64,000 nt of DNA from Saprospiraceae bacterium. GTDB lineage: Bacteria > Bacteroidota > Bacteroidia > Chitinophagales > Saprospiraceae. Below, piece after piece: positions 9,200 to 21,200 of the stretch; position 1 is the stretch's first letter, and each line of letters begins with the position of its first letter. The notes under the pieces were generated by a model. It saw nothing but the letters and a program-made list of their open reading frames with translations, ran no database searches and was not told the origin of the DNA. The position numbers were made by a program, and so were the translations under genes. The stretch spans positions 283,715 through 347,714 of the forward strand of contig JADKBS010000007.1 in NCBI GenBank assembly GCA_016714985.1. Reading direction: 5' to 3'.

Positions 9200-12100
9200 T
9201 TAGAAAGAAAAGTTCACACCCATCAGCACAGTTCTTGCGCTCGGATATTGGATGTATTCGATTCCTGCTGAAGGAAGGCCTTCGGCAATGTTAACAACGT
9301 TCACTTCTGGGTCAAATCCAGTGTACTTGGTGAATATCAATAGGTTTTGACCAGTAAGGTACACCCTCACATTCTTGACACTTGTTCCCAAGTTGCCAAA
9401 ATTGTAGGACAAAGTGGTATTTGCCAACCTCAAATAATTACCATCTTCAAGATAACGGGAGGATGGCTTGATCGAGTTGGCAGTAGATTCCCGAACGTCT
9501 CCGTCCAACAAAGAGGCATCAATATTCCTAGTACCCAAGTTACCAATGGGGATAACACTGTTCTTGGTGTTGTTGTAAATTTGATGGCCCATTGCACCAT
9601 TCAAGTTCATGCTGAAGTTGAATTTGTCAACTGTAAGGCTTGTGCTTATTCCAACCAGCACATTGGGGTTTGGATCCCCCACAAAGCCCAAAGTCTCTGC
9701 AGTACCACCAACAAATTCACCGAAGCCATTCTCCCCTATGCCCAAGAATTGGCGAGTGTAAAAAGCGTTAAGCGGCTGGCCATTCTCCACACGCATCACA
9801 GTAGCGCCTGAGATGCCTTGTCCAAAAAGCGTTCCGTAGAGCAGGTTCGCCCCTTTATAGTCCTGTAGCTCATTACTGATAAAAGTAAGGTTACCCCCAA
9901 GTTCCCAAGTAAGTTTCTCTTTGCTCAATATTGTAGCGTTCAGTGCAAGTTCAACACCTTTGTTAACAACCTTTCCATCAAGATTTGTCCAATAAAGAAC
10001 TGCTGGGCCAGGCAATGCAGCACGCTGACGGAAAAGTAAATCCGTTGTGCCCCTGTTAAAATACTCAACAGAACCTGTCAGGCGATAATCAAAAAGCGAG
10101 AAATCAAGACCAATGTTCGAGGTCGTCGTCGTTTCCCATTTCAACTTCTTGTTGCCAGAGTTTTCAGGATTAATTGCCCCCGCTGTACTTCCCGTTGAAG
10201 AATCGAATCTAAACTGTGTGGTAGCCGCTCCGGAAGGAAAATCTGAGTTACCCGTTTGGCCCCAACCAATCCTAAGCTTCAATTGGTCAAAAAGGTCATT
10301 TCCGATAAAGTCCTCATTGTGCAGGTTCCAAGCCAAGCCAACTGCTGGGAAATAACCATAGCGGTTATCCTCACCAAATTTGCTAGATCCATCTGCACGC
10401 ATGGTTGCGGTAAGAAGGTATTTGTCACGAACATTAACGAGGGCGCGCACGAAGTATGATTGCAGCTCAGCATCAGGGTTATAGTAAGCGTATATTTCCC
10501 TGGAATTATTACTCGAATTTTGCATGATGGCAGAATAGTCGAAATCATCTATTGCAAAATCACGGGCCGTCATGCCATTGCCGCGTTCTGTACGTTTCTG
10601 GTATTCATAACCTACTACCGCATTAAGGTTGATTCCGGAAGCCAAGTTTTGATTCAGGTTCAAAGTATGTGTGAGAATAGTGGAAGAATTTTCCACATGG
10701 TTTACAGAGGCAAGACCCCTGTTTTCAATATTTTGAATGTTCATCCATCTAGCTACCGAGGTATTCCGATTGCCAACGCCTTGGATGATGCTATAGTCAA
10801 TCTTGTAAGTAAGGTTGTCCAAAATCTTGAATGATGGAGAAATACGAGCAATCAAATCAAAAGATTTGGACTGATCGCTGAAGGCATCAAGCAAGGCTAT
10901 GGGATTGATGGAAGTATTTCCAAATTGTGGGGTGATAATTGGAGAACCAAGCGAATCGTATAGCGGGTGGGTTGGATTCCATTGGAGAGCCGAACCGATA
11001 AGGCTACCTTGGAAACCAGCATTTGTAGAGATTGCAGGGCCATTATCAATAGTCTGTGAAGCAATCACATTAAAATCCAAGCCTAAGCGGCGACTCTTAA
11101 GAAACTTGTAGTTGCCTGACAGGTTAGCAGTATAGCGTTGCAGCTTGTTGTTCTTGATGATACCCTCTTGATCGAAATAGCTAAAGCCAACGCGGTAATT
11201 GCCAAGGTCGGAACCACCCCCGATAGACAGGTTATGGCTCTGCGTGATTCCCGTTTGCAAAATCTCATCAAAAGCATCTACATTGCTACCATAGTCACCA
11301 TTCCTTCTACCAGTGTTGGGGTCAGTTGGAAAGTCGTAATCAGCCAATGCATCACGATATTCATCCCCATTGAGCACCTTGTACTTCTGAAGGATAGTGC
11401 TAGCACCCACGTAAGAGTTTACATCAATACTTGGTGCACCCGATTTGCCCTTCTTGGTCGTAATCAAGATGACACCATTCGCTCCCCTTGAACCGTAGAT
11501 AGCAGTGGCGGAAGCATCTTTCAAAACCTGAATGGATTCAATATCCGCAGGGTTCAGGTAAGCCAATGGGTTGGAACCTGCAGTTGCTCCAATATCGCCG
11601 GTGTTGGTTCCAGGCTTGCTCGAAGCACCAGAAAGCTGCACGCCATCCACAACGAACAACGGCTGATTGCCTGCACGGATGGATGAGTTACCCCTTATCC
11701 TGACCGTTGTTGAACCACCTGGCTGACCACTGTTGTTTACAACTTGTACACCTGCAGCTTTGCCTTGAATGAGTTGATCCGGAGAGACAAGCGCCCCTCT
11801 GTTGAAATCCTCCTCACCTACCGACACAACCGAGCCTGTCAGGTCAGATTTTTTCACGGAACCGTACCCCACAACCACAATCTCATCCAGCACTGCACCA
11901 GCATCCAATTTCACATCATAAACGTTGGAAGCAGTAATCGTTACCTTTTGAGCGGCATAGCCCGTGAAAGTAAACTCCAGTTGGGTAGCCCCATCTGGCA
12001 ATCTTAGCTCGTAAGAGCCGTCAATGTCTGTAATGGTACCTGTACTTGTACCAAGCACCAATACGTTGGCGCCGATAAGCGCATCGCCTGTCTGCGCATC

Positions 12101-12208
12101 GGTCACAACACCTTTGATGGTGCGCTGGGCCATTGCCAGACTGCTCATGCCCATTGCCACGAATAGCAGCAGCAGACATTTCGCTAGAAAGTCAAACTTA
12201 AGTTTCAT
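9200..12208 (-). CDS. SusC/RagA family TonB-linked outer membrane transporter
   Basis: About 1002 residues. The ATG at 12208 is chosen because it directly opens the signal peptide (MKLKFDFLAKCLLLLFVAMG ... AMAQ); an upstream in-frame ATG at 12295 adds 29 unlikely residues. Next comes a carboxypeptidase-regulatory-like beta-sandwich (IKGVVTDAQTGDALIGANVL ... GSYELRL), the SusC plug (GYGSVKKSDLTGSV), and the RagA signature VLKDASATAIYGSRGANGVI. The rest is a 22-strand barrel typical of TonB-dependent receptors, ending in an aromatic residue (GVNFSF). It imports the ligand captured by the SusD partner using ExbB/ExbD/TonB energy. It is divergent from a LacI-type regulator, the likely controller. 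Confidence 0.96.
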   Translation of the reverse strand: MKLKFDFLAKCLLLLFVAMGMSSLAMAQRTIKGVVTDAQTGDALIGANVLVLGTSTGTITDIDGSYELRLPDGATQLEFTFTGYAAQKVTITASNVYDVKLDAGAVLDEIVVVGYGSVKKSDLTGSVVSVGEEDFNRGALVSPDQLIQGKAAGVQVVNNSGQPGGSTTVRIRGNSSIRAGNQPLFVVDGVQLSGASSKPGTNTGDIGATAGSNPLAYLNPADIESIQVLKDASATAIYGSRGANGVILITTKKGKSGAPSIDVNSYVGASTILQKYKVLNGDEYRDALADYDFPTDPNTGRRNGDYGSNVDAFDEILQTGITQSHNLSIGGGSDLGNYRVGFSYFDQEGIIKNNKLQRYTANLSGNYKFLKSRRLGLDFNVIASQTIDNGPAISTNAGFQGSLIGSALQWNPTHPLYDSLGSPIITPQFGNTSINPIALLDAFSDQSKSFDLIARISPSFKILDNLTYKIDYSIIQGVGNRNTSVARWMNIQNIENRGLASVNHVENSSTILTHTLNLNQNLASGINLNAVVGYEYQKRTERGNGMTARDFAIDDFDYSAIMQNSSNNSREIYAYYNPDAELQSYFVRALVNVRDKYLLTATMRADGSSKFGEDNRYGYFPAVGLAWNLHNEDFIGNDLFDQLKLRIGWGQTGNSDFPSGAATTQFRFDSSTGSTAGAINPENSGNKKLKWETTTTSNIGLDFSLFDYRLTGSVEYFNRGTTDLLFRQRAALPGPAVLYWTNLDGKVVNKGVELALNATILSKEKLTWELGGNLTFISNELQDYKGANLLYGTLFGQGISGATVMRVENGQPLNAFYTRQFLGIGENGFGEFVGGTAETLGFVGDPNPNVLVGISTSLTVDKFNFSMNLNGAMGHQIYNNTKNSVIPIGNLGTRNIDASLLDGDVRESTANSIKPSSRYLEDGNYLRLANTTLSYNFGNLGTSVKNVRVYLTGQNLLIFTKYTGFDPEVNVVNIAEGLPSAGIEYIQYPSARTVLMGVNFSF

Positions 12209-12600
12209 ACAAAATTTTGATTTAGTTAGACAAAAGTTAGTTGTAAAGCCTTTTAGTGAGGATATGGATATGGGACAATCTTTCAAAAAAAACAACTATT
12301 GTAAAGTGTAAAAACCCAATGAACGGGGCAAAGCTGAGAAATAAGTTCTAAACGTCCAAACATTGGTCTTTGTGAACCACTTTCCAATAAAACTTTGTAA
12401 ATCTCTAAAATAATACCATTCAGTGGGTCTGTTGTCTGGAAGAAAAACTTCCATTGCACAGCTATTTGAGCTTTAACCTTTGCTCAAACGTTTGATGTTG
12501 AAAACTTTTTTTTGGTGTATGCCTTCTATGAAGGCAAAGGTTTACATTTACAAAGAATAACCCAGTCCCTAACATTTATACTTACAATACAACAGCATCA
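12209..12600. promoter_or_regulatory. Divergent susC / lacI intergenic control region
   Basis: 392 nt between two divergent start codons, so it must hold both promoters. I could not find an exact TAnnTTTG element in either direction. Two symmetric sites are visible: a perfect 12-bp palindrome at 12484-12495 and a 7-bp inverted repeat at 12520-12536 (tgccttc-tat-gaaggca). Both lie nearer the regulator gene. Confidence 0.6.
12484..12495. promoter_or_regulatory. Candidate LacI-family operator tcaaacgtttga
   Basis: A perfect 12-bp palindrome with a central CG, the form most LacI/GalR operators take. It lies 105 nt upstream of the lacI-type gene and about 275 nt upstream of susC. Assignment to this regulator is inference from form and position. 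Confidence 0.5.
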
Positions 12601-13599
12601 ATGAAGCGATCGACGCTCAAAGACATCGCCAAATTGACCGGACTTTCGATTTCTGGCGTGTCAAGGGCCTTGAAGGACCATCCTGATATTGCTCCGGAAA
12701 CCAAGGAAAAAGTAAGGGAAGTAGCCAATGCGCTCAACTACCACCCCAACCCCAATGCACAGCACCTCCAATCAAAGCAATCAAAGACTATTGCTGTTAT
12801 TTTGCCGGAAGTGAACACTTTTTTCTTCCCTGAATTACTGCAAGGCATCAGCAACGTGGTGGAACAGCATGGGTATTTCCTCATCTTCCTTCAATCTGAC
12901 AACAGGTTCTCAAGGGAAAAGGAATTGATTGAATACTGCATCCAAATGTTTGTTGATGGTGTTCTTATTTCGGTTTCAGCTGAAACTACTAACCTCGAAC
13001 ACTTGCTGAAACTTCAAGAAATGGGGGCAGCTGTGGTGCAGATTGATCGTGTGCTTAGCAATGGCACAATCCCATTTTTGACCATAAACGATTCGGCTGC
13101 GAGCATGAAGGCCACAGCATATTTGATTGATAAAGGCCACAAAAAAATGGTTGGAATCTTTGATGATGCACGGCTGTCCATGACATTGCTTCGAATCGAA
13201 GGCTTTGAGCGGGCACTCCAACTACATCAAATCGCCATTGAAGAAGATTCAATACTTATAGTCCAAGATGGGGAGGATGTAGAATTCAAGTTGTCCAAAT
13301 TATTGGATGAGAATACCTCAATAACTGCGGTATTTACCATGTCCGATAAACTGTTGGTCCGCGCCTATCATGCCATCAACCAATTGGGGTTGAAAATTCC
13401 AGACGATATTGCCCTGATTTCCATCAGCGATGGAAAGGCCCCACAATATTTATTTCCCGGCATCACCCATGTTAGGCACTCGGGCGAAGTGGTTGGCATC
13501 GCTGCTGCAACCTTGTTGTTCAAAATACTGTCTGGTGAAAAGATTCCTGGTCAGCTTCATGAAGTTGAAACCACCTTGGTCGAGCTTGACTCGGTTTGA
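12601..13599 (+). CDS. LacI/GalR family transcriptional regulator
   Basis: 332 residues, the standard family length. Residues 1-55 form the LacI helix-turn-helix and hinge (STLKDIAKLTGLSISGVSRA ... IAPETKEKVREVANALNYHPN). The rest is a periplasmic-binding-protein-like effector domain (IAVILPEVNTFFFPELLQGI, DGVLISVS, DRVLSNGTIPFLTINDSAAS, AVFTMSDKLLVRAYHAI, ISISDG). It should bind a palindromic operator and respond to a small ligand, probably a sugar. Its location, divergent from susC/susD, points to local control of that pair. A protease-like gene begins 9 nt downstream, so the two are probably co-transcribed. Confidence 0.93.
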   Translation: MKRSTLKDIAKLTGLSISGVSRALKDHPDIAPETKEKVREVANALNYHPNPNAQHLQSKQSKTIAVILPEVNTFFFPELLQGISNVVEQHGYFLIFLQSDNRFSREKELIEYCIQMFVDGVLISVSAETTNLEHLLKLQEMGAAVVQIDRVLSNGTIPFLTINDSAASMKATAYLIDKGHKKMVGIFDDARLSMTLLRIEGFERALQLHQIAIEEDSILIVQDGEDVEFKLSKLLDENTSITAVFTMSDKLLVRAYHAINQLGLKIPDDIALISISDGKAPQYLFPGITHVRHSGEVVGIAAATLLFKILSGEKIPGQLHEVETTLVELDSV

Positions 13600-13608
13600 T
13601 AAATCCAA

Positions 13609-14835
13609 ATGAAGTCATCTCTTCTCATCATCTGTATCTTCTTGCTGGGTCGGCAAACGACCTTAGCCCAACCCGGCTATGAGTTGTTGAAGGATGTAAA
13701 CAAGATAGATATCCCTTTTGAGTTCCGAAACAACCTAATCTTGGTAAGGGTAACCTTTGCCAGAATTTTCCCCTTGCAGTTCATCTTCGATACCGGTGCC
13801 GAGAATTCAATTCTTTCGAAAAAAAGTGTCACCGACGCACTGGGAATCCCATACGAGCGGGAATTTAAAATTCTTGGCTCAGACCTCAAAACGGAACTGA
13901 CCGCCTACTTGATTCGTGGCATCCACCTAAACATAGAAAACATGGTGGCACCCAACCACAGCATGTTGGTGCTCCAGGAGGATTATTTCAATTTTGAGGA
14001 AATGATCGGCATACAAGTGGACGGGATTCTTGGGGCCGACTTGTTCAGGGGGTTGGTGGTCAAAATAAACTATGAACGGAAGATAATCACGCTGACGAAA
14101 AGCAAGGAAGGAAAAAAGTTGATCGGTGAAACCAAATCGCTGCCCATTTTGATTGAAAAGAACAAGCCCTACCTTCAAACGGCCATCCGCACCCAAAGCG
14201 ATTCATTGGTTAACGTAAAATTGCTGCTCGATACAGGTGCGATGCTTTCCCTCCTCCTGAACTCTGATACCCACCCTGACCTAAAGCCCCCCGCCAATAC
14301 CGTTCAAGGCAATATCGGTGCAGGGCTTGGCGGATTCATTACTGGCCATTTGGGTCGGGTTACTACCCTCCATCTCGGCGAATTCGAATGCAACGATGTC
14401 ATCACCAATTTCCAATCAGTGACAATTGGAATGGATACCATCAAAATGCAAGGCCGAAATGGCATCATTGGCAACGAGGTACTAAGTCGTTTTCTGGTCA
14501 TCATTGACTATCCCGGGCAAAAACTTTACTTGACACCCAACAGGAGGTACAATGCCGAGTTTGAATTCGACAAAAGCGGTTTGGTTATCATTGCAACGGA
14601 ACAAGGGCTGAAAAATTACGTAGTACACTATGTCATCGAAGGCTCACCTGCCGATGTTGCTGGAATCTTGACTGGAGACGTCATCAAGCGAATCAACAGA
14701 TCACCTGCCAGCCTTTTGACATTGGAACGAATGAGCCAAATCCTTAAAAAAAAGGAAGGTAAGTTAACAAAGGTTGTTGTAGAAAGAGAAGGTAAACGGC
14801 TTAAATTCGAATTCACCTTGCGAAACTTAATCTGA
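13609..14835 (+). CDS. Retropepsin-like aspartyl protease with C-terminal PDZ domain
   Basis: 408 residues; signal peptide to about residue 20 (TTLAQ). Two retropepsin-like halves each carry the catalytic D-T-G triad: FIFDTGAENS (Asp61) and LLLDTGAMLS (Asp208), with hydrophobic-hydrophobic-Gly flap motifs (VDGILGADLF; GRNGIIGNEVL). Two active-site motifs in one chain suggest an intramolecular pepsin-like dimer. From about residue 325 a PDZ domain follows (VIEGSPADVAGILTGDVIKRI). It is probably periplasmic or surface-exposed. The start lies 9 nt after the LacI-type regulator, suggesting one transcript. The substrate is unknown; a role in turnover of the neighbouring transporter would be speculation. 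Confidence 0.88.
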   Translation: MKSSLLIICIFLLGRQTTLAQPGYELLKDVNKIDIPFEFRNNLILVRVTFARIFPLQFIFDTGAENSILSKKSVTDALGIPYEREFKILGSDLKTELTAYLIRGIHLNIENMVAPNHSMLVLQEDYFNFEEMIGIQVDGILGADLFRGLVVKINYERKIITLTKSKEGKKLIGETKSLPILIEKNKPYLQTAIRTQSDSLVNVKLLLDTGAMLSLLLNSDTHPDLKPPANTVQGNIGAGLGGFITGHLGRVTTLHLGEFECNDVITNFQSVTIGMDTIKMQGRNGIIGNEVLSRFLVIIDYPGQKLYLTPNRRYNAEFEFDKSGLVIIATEQGLKNYVVHYVIEGSPADVAGILTGDVIKRINRSPASLLTLERMSQILKKKEGKLTKVVVEREGKRLKFEFTLRNLI

Positions 14836-15280
14836 TTCCAAGCACTGAATTGCTAAAACCACAAAACCCAAACGTACCATGCCTATTCGACGAAACTAAT
14901 TTTTTTCGCTAAGTAAACATTTTTCCAACTTAGCAAATAAACTATAGAAGTTGTTATAGTAATTACTACATTTGTATTTCCCTATTAGAAAACGCTCTGC
15001 CGCAAACATTCTACCCTATTGTTGTCCGCCTCTTTGTTTTTGAGGTTGCAACCAAACACTTCTTGCCCTTTTTCCTTACGAACACTGTGAACAAATCTTG
15101 ATTTTCTGAACAAGCACCTACGTTTTGTAGGATGACTCGCCCTTAAAGGATTTTGTGCATACAACAGAATCATGGCATTCGTTGAATCCATCATTGCATG
15201 ATTGGCTATGACGGATTTATGGCTGCTAGGTGCTTTGCACCAATCCTGAGAAAACCAACTACTGATTCAACGTGAAGAGA
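14836..15280. other. 445-nt intergenic region, no gene seen
   Basis: AT-rich sequence with no convincing coding frame. One exact TAnnTTTG match (tacatttg, 14967-14974) is present, but no TTG lies at the usual 19-21 nt upstream, so it is a weak promoter candidate for the giant gene. A palindromic cctacgttttgtagg occurs at 15117-15131. Confidence 0.5.
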
Positions 15281-18200
15281 ATGAGACTGATACTACACAC
15301 CTATACAATGGCGGGATTGTTTTTATTGGGGGCCAATTTTGCAGCTTCACAATCCACTACCTATTTGAACTTGACTGGGAGCCAACATCGTGAGGCCATC
15401 ATTTTCGCAAACCAAGAACAGCATATCGAGGTTTGCGGCCTAACCTTGGGCAAAACCTATCAGGTATGGTTGAACGAGCCAGGCGGAAACCCGGTCATCA
15501 AGCTCTTGGGCAGTACCCAGGCTTATTCGCCTTCTTTCTCATTTGTTGCTGCGCAAAATTGCCACGAATTCCTTGCTAAAAAATCGAATATCGCCCCTTC
15601 TAAATCCGAATCGACCACTTGGTTTTCTATCGGCTGCAAAGATTGTGGCAAAAAGGGCCAAGCCTTTGACCCGGGCAAAATCGCCACGCAGGGTGTGCTC
15701 AGCCCTCAGATATTGATCAACGATATTTTTCTCGGAGGGGATTGCTATGAAGTTTCCAATCTGAACGCCATTGGCGTTGGCTTAGGTAGGGGCAGCTTTT
15801 CAGATGGTAATTCGACCATTGGCATCCCAAATGGCATTATCCTCTGCACAGGCGATATTGCGGATGCCGCCGGCCCCAACAACGACGACCAGGCTGGCCT
15901 GAACATTGGAGGCCCCAGTACTGACCCTGATTTGGAGATTTTCGCAACAGCTAATATCCAGGATGTTCAGGGCATTGAATTCGACTTTGTGCCAACCGGA
16001 AATACCGTCTCTTTCGACTATGTTTTCGCCTCGGAAGAATACTGTGAGTTTGTCAACACAGGCATGAACGACCTATTTGGGTTCTTCATAAGTGGGCCAG
16101 GCATCAATGGCAGCTTTTCCTTCAATGGAGAAAACCTCGCCACCGTACCTTCCACCAACCTATACGTCACCATTGATAACGTCAACCAACTAGACAACTC
16201 TGCCTTTTTTGTGCCGAACCGGGCAAATTGCGGAGCAACTACCAACATGACCGACATCCAATACGATGGCTGGACAACCGTTCTGACCGCCACTGCCAAT
16301 GTAATTCCTTGCGAACAGTACCATATCCGCTTGGTCATCGCAGATGTCGGGGACGGTATTTTTGACTCGGCAGTTTTCTTGGGAGCGGGCAGCTTCAATG
16401 CTGGCGGAGACCCCGAAACAGGCAATATCGAGCCTTCTACTGGTATTCAAAATTTCCTGGAAGGCTGTGAACCAGCCCATTTCACGTTCTACCGGGATAC
16501 CGACAGCGATATTAACCAACCCGTTCTTATCGAAATCACATTGCTCCCTTCGAGCACAGCAACCGAGGGCGTTGACTTTGGCGTGCTGCCAGCTTCGGTT
16601 ATCATACCTGCGGGCCAAGACAGCATTGTGCTTCCAATCACCCTCATTGCCGACAATATTTCAGAAGTGTTGGAAAGCATTCAAATATCAGTAGCCAATG
16701 GCTGTGAATGCTCATCGCTTGAGTACAGTCTTACCATTTCGGACCTACCCGGGTTCAATGCCATTTTACCTACCGTTGAAGTTTGTGAAGGCAACTCGGT
16801 GAACCTTTCACCGACCATCAGCAACGGTATCACCGGCGGTGCCTATACCTACCAATGGAGCAATGGTCAGATTACCCCTTCCATCAATATCACCCCGACG
16901 GATGGTCAACTAATAACAGTTACCATAACTGACCAATGTGGCACTGAGGTGCTGGCGAGTACAACAGCCAACGTCATTGAAATCCCGTCAGCCAGTCTTT
17001 CGGCTGGAGGGGGAAATAGCTGCCTTGGCAGTGCGAGTGATGAACATGTTTTTTCCATAGAAATAACCGGCGAGCCAAACTGGCTGATAAGCTACACCTT
17101 GGATGGCATTACCCAAAGTCCCATACCAGTCACTAGTTCGCCTTTTCAGTTCAGTACAAGCACACCTGGGAGTTATATCTTTACAGCCGTTTCTACTACT
17201 ACTGCCAATTGCCAGGGAGTGGCTATGGGTGCGGCAAATGTTTTTCTGGGCGATATTCAAAACACAGTTGCCACGACCCCAATTGATTGCAATACGCTTG
17301 GTTCCATTACAATTGCCACCACTGGCGGAAGCATACCTTATCTATATAGTTGGAGCAATGGCTTGCCAAATTCACCCAATATCTCAGGGCTGCCAGCAGG
17401 AAGTTACCAAGTTACGGTCACAGATGGCAACGGCTGTACTGCATTGGCTAATGGAACAATCGGATCTGTGCCATTGATAAGCGCTGTTGCAACAGCCTCT
17501 CCTGTGGATTGCAATACGCCCAACGCCGGAACCATCAACTTGGGGGTCACGGGTGGCACCCCTCCTTATAGTTTTGCATGGTCAAATGGCCTTCCGAGTA
17601 CCCAAAACCAAATTGGATTGGGCACGGGAACCTACACAGTTACCATCACGGACGGAGGGAATTGCACGGAAGTGGCCTCAGCCACGGTCACTGCTACCAG
17701 TACACTTCCAACAGCTTTAGCTCAAGCAAATGACAGCCTTGATTGCGAAGCAGTAACCATCGCAGTGACTGGACAAGGCTCGGAACTTGGGAACAATATC
17801 AATTATCTGTGGACCGGGCCGGGCATCGTGGGTGCTGACGATGGGATTGATATCAAGGTAGAAGAAGGTGGCATCTATACCTTATTGGTAACAAACACTT
17901 CCAATGGTTGCACAAACACCGCCATCGTCATGGTGGAGGCTAACCAAGAAGTTCCGGTTGCACAAGCTATTGGCGGTACGATAACCTGTTTGGATGGTCT
18001 GATTGAATTGAACGGTGGTGGTTCCAGCCAAGGTGCAAACTTCACGTTTGAATGGACAGGCACAGGCATTGTTGCCGGCGGCAATACCCTGAACCCGACG
18101 GTCAATTCCCAAGGTGTTTATACCCTCACTGTGACCAATGAAACCAACCATTGCGAAGCAACCACAACTGCCATTGTTGGCATTGACATTAGCGCTCCAG

Positions 18201-21200
18201 TTGCAGACATCGAAGCACCGACACAACTCAATTGCACTACCACAGCCTTTGTTTTGGATGGCACTGGCTCCTCACTTGGAAATGGGTTTGGCTATCAGTG
18301 GTATTTGAACGGGAGTGCTATCCCTAATGCAAATTCAACCAGTTTGCAAGCTTCCAACCCTGGCAACTACCAGTTGGAAGTTGAGAATCTGGCAAATGGC
18401 TGCAAATCAGAAGCGGCAGTCATCGTTTCACAGGACATTCAACCGCCCCAAGCAAACGCATCGGTCAACGGCCAGTTGGATTGTATTCAAAACTCGGTTG
18501 CGCTGGCGGGAAATGTGCTGGGAAATGCCAACGATTTCAGTTACCAATGGACAACCACGAACGGTGTTTTCAACGGAAGCACCACTGAGCTAAATGCAAC
18601 AGCTGCTGCTCCAGGTCTGTATTTGCTGCTAGTTACAAGTTTGGAAAATGGCTGTTCCGACACGGCTCAAGTACAGGTTTTGCAGAGCAATGACCTTCCC
18701 ATCGTGGACATAGTGGCCAACGGCACCCTCGATTGCAACACTGAAAGCTTGCTTTTGGATGCCACCCCCTCAAGTCAAGGCGCTGGTTTTAGCTTTCTAT
18801 GGTCAACCTCCAATGGCAGTTTCCTTTCTGGACAAAACAGCCTAACGCCTATTGTTAATGCCCCTGGAACCTATCTGCTCACCATTTTCAATGCAGCTAA
18901 TAATTGCCAAACCCAAGGCAGCGTCACGGTGGCGCCAAATGACAATACCCCTACCATTACAATCCCAACTCAGCCCATGATTGACTGTGGGAATTCGGAA
19001 GTCAATATTGAGGCGACAATCGGCAATATTCCACCAAGTACTAATTTGAGCTATGATTGGTCAACTTCAGATGGTGGAGTCAGTGGCCCTGTTGATGGGA
19101 TTTCTATTGTTGCCACAGCGGCAGGAACCTATACCCTGGTTGTGACCAATGAGGAAAACGGATGCACTGTGGAAGCTACAGTTGCAGTGGAGGCAGATTT
19201 GGCGTTTCCCATGGCGGTCATTTCGCCGCCTGACACTATCAATTGCATAAACTCCTTCATCAAATTGAATGGTACTGCCTCAAGCCAAGGAGCCAACTAT
19301 TCGTATGAATGGACGACAAGCAATGGAAGTATCCTTGGAAGTGCAAATGTGCTGAACCCGACTGTTGATGCTGCCGGAACCTATCATCTAACCATAACCA
19401 ACAATACAAACCAATGCACTACCATCGGCCAAGTGACGGTTTATGAAAACTTGGCGCTGCCATTTGCCACTGCACAAGCAATTGGAGAATTGAATTGCAC
19501 GAACGTGGAACTGAACATGAGCGGTATTGGCAGCAGTATTGGGCCAGCTTATGCCTATGAATGGAACGGCCCCGGAATCGTATCTGGCGGAAACACGCTG
19601 ACCCCATTGGTCAATGCACCTGGCGCTTACCAACTGGCTGTCACCAACCTGCAAAATGGTTGCTCTGCAATAGTCGAGGCATTTTTAGTTCAAAATACGG
19701 ATGCCCCAATTGCAGAAGCTGGCTTAAATGCCGAGCTTTCGTGCCAATCGAATACTGTCACCCTCAATGGAAATGGATCAAGCTTGGGCCCCAATTTCAT
19801 TTATGAGTGGGGCAGCCTAAATGGCATTATCATCAATGGGGCAACGACCTTGCAGCCAACTGTGAATGCTGTAGGTATTTACGAATTGACGGTAACCGAT
19901 ACCTTGAATGGATGCAGAGCCTCCGACCTTGTGCAGGTCACACCAGATGAGGACATACCGACGGTCGTCATTGCCCAAGCCCCTACCCTAACCTGTAGCA
20001 TGGAGGAAGTCATTTTGAATGCTACTGCTTCGGATATGGGCACTGGCCTCGTTTTCGATTGGTCAACCCAAGATGGCTTTATAGTGACAGGTAATAATGG
20101 GCTTCAACCAACGGTTAATCAGCCGGGAACCTATCTGCTTACCGTTACCAATACCCTCAACAATTGTAGTGGCACTGCCAATGTAGTGGTGGATTTGGAC
20201 AATGACGTGCCAACTGCAGTAGCTGGGCAAGACGGTTTTTTGAATTGCTTGGAAAACTCCTTGCAATTGAATGGACTAGGCTCTGAAACAGGCACGGGAA
20301 TTACCTACGCTTGGAGCACAGGGGATGGCAATATCAGTTTGGGGGCAAATACGCTTACACCTACTGTTGACCAACCGGGTACCTACCAATTGTTGGTGAC
20401 CAACATCACCACGGGCTGCACAAGCTCCGATGTGGTGGTGATAGGGCAGGATATAGAATTGCCAACGGCAGTTGCCGCTGTGCCAGACAGCTTGGACTGC
20501 ATCACCAATCAGGTTGCCTTGAATGGTCTTGGCAGTTCCACTGGTACACAATTTCAATATGGCTGGTCAACACTTGCTGGCAATATTGTAAACGGCGCAA
20601 ATACGCTCACCCCACAAGTGAACGAACCTGGCACTTACACCCTGACCGTCACCAATACCGCCAATTCATGTACTGAAACCGTCGAAATAGAAGTAGCTCA
20701 AAACATTGCCTATCCGATTGCTGTGGCAAATGCAAATGGGCAAATAACCTGCAACACCAACACGGTTGGGTTGAATAGTGCAGGTAGTAGCCTCGGTAAC
20801 GACTTCAGCTACCAATGGATCACAAACAACGGAAATATCGTTAGTGGGGCAAATTCTCAAAGCCCAGTGGTGGATGAGCCAGGAAGCTACACACTAACCA
20901 TAACCAACAGCGAAAACGGCTGCTCTTCAAGCGATCTGGTTCAGGTATTGGCTGATCTGGCAGCGCCACAAGTTGCCATCGCCCCGCCGAGTCAATTGAC
21001 TTGCAGCATCCATCAAGTGACCATACAGGGAACCATATTGCAAGGCGCCAACCTTAGCTACCTTTGGACGACAGCGGATGGGAACATCGTATCAGGCTCA
21101 AACAACCTAAGCACACTAGTGGACGAACCAGGAGTTTATTTGCTGTTTGTAAGCAACAACGCCAATGGCTGCACCACCGAAAGCCAAACCACGGTTGGAA

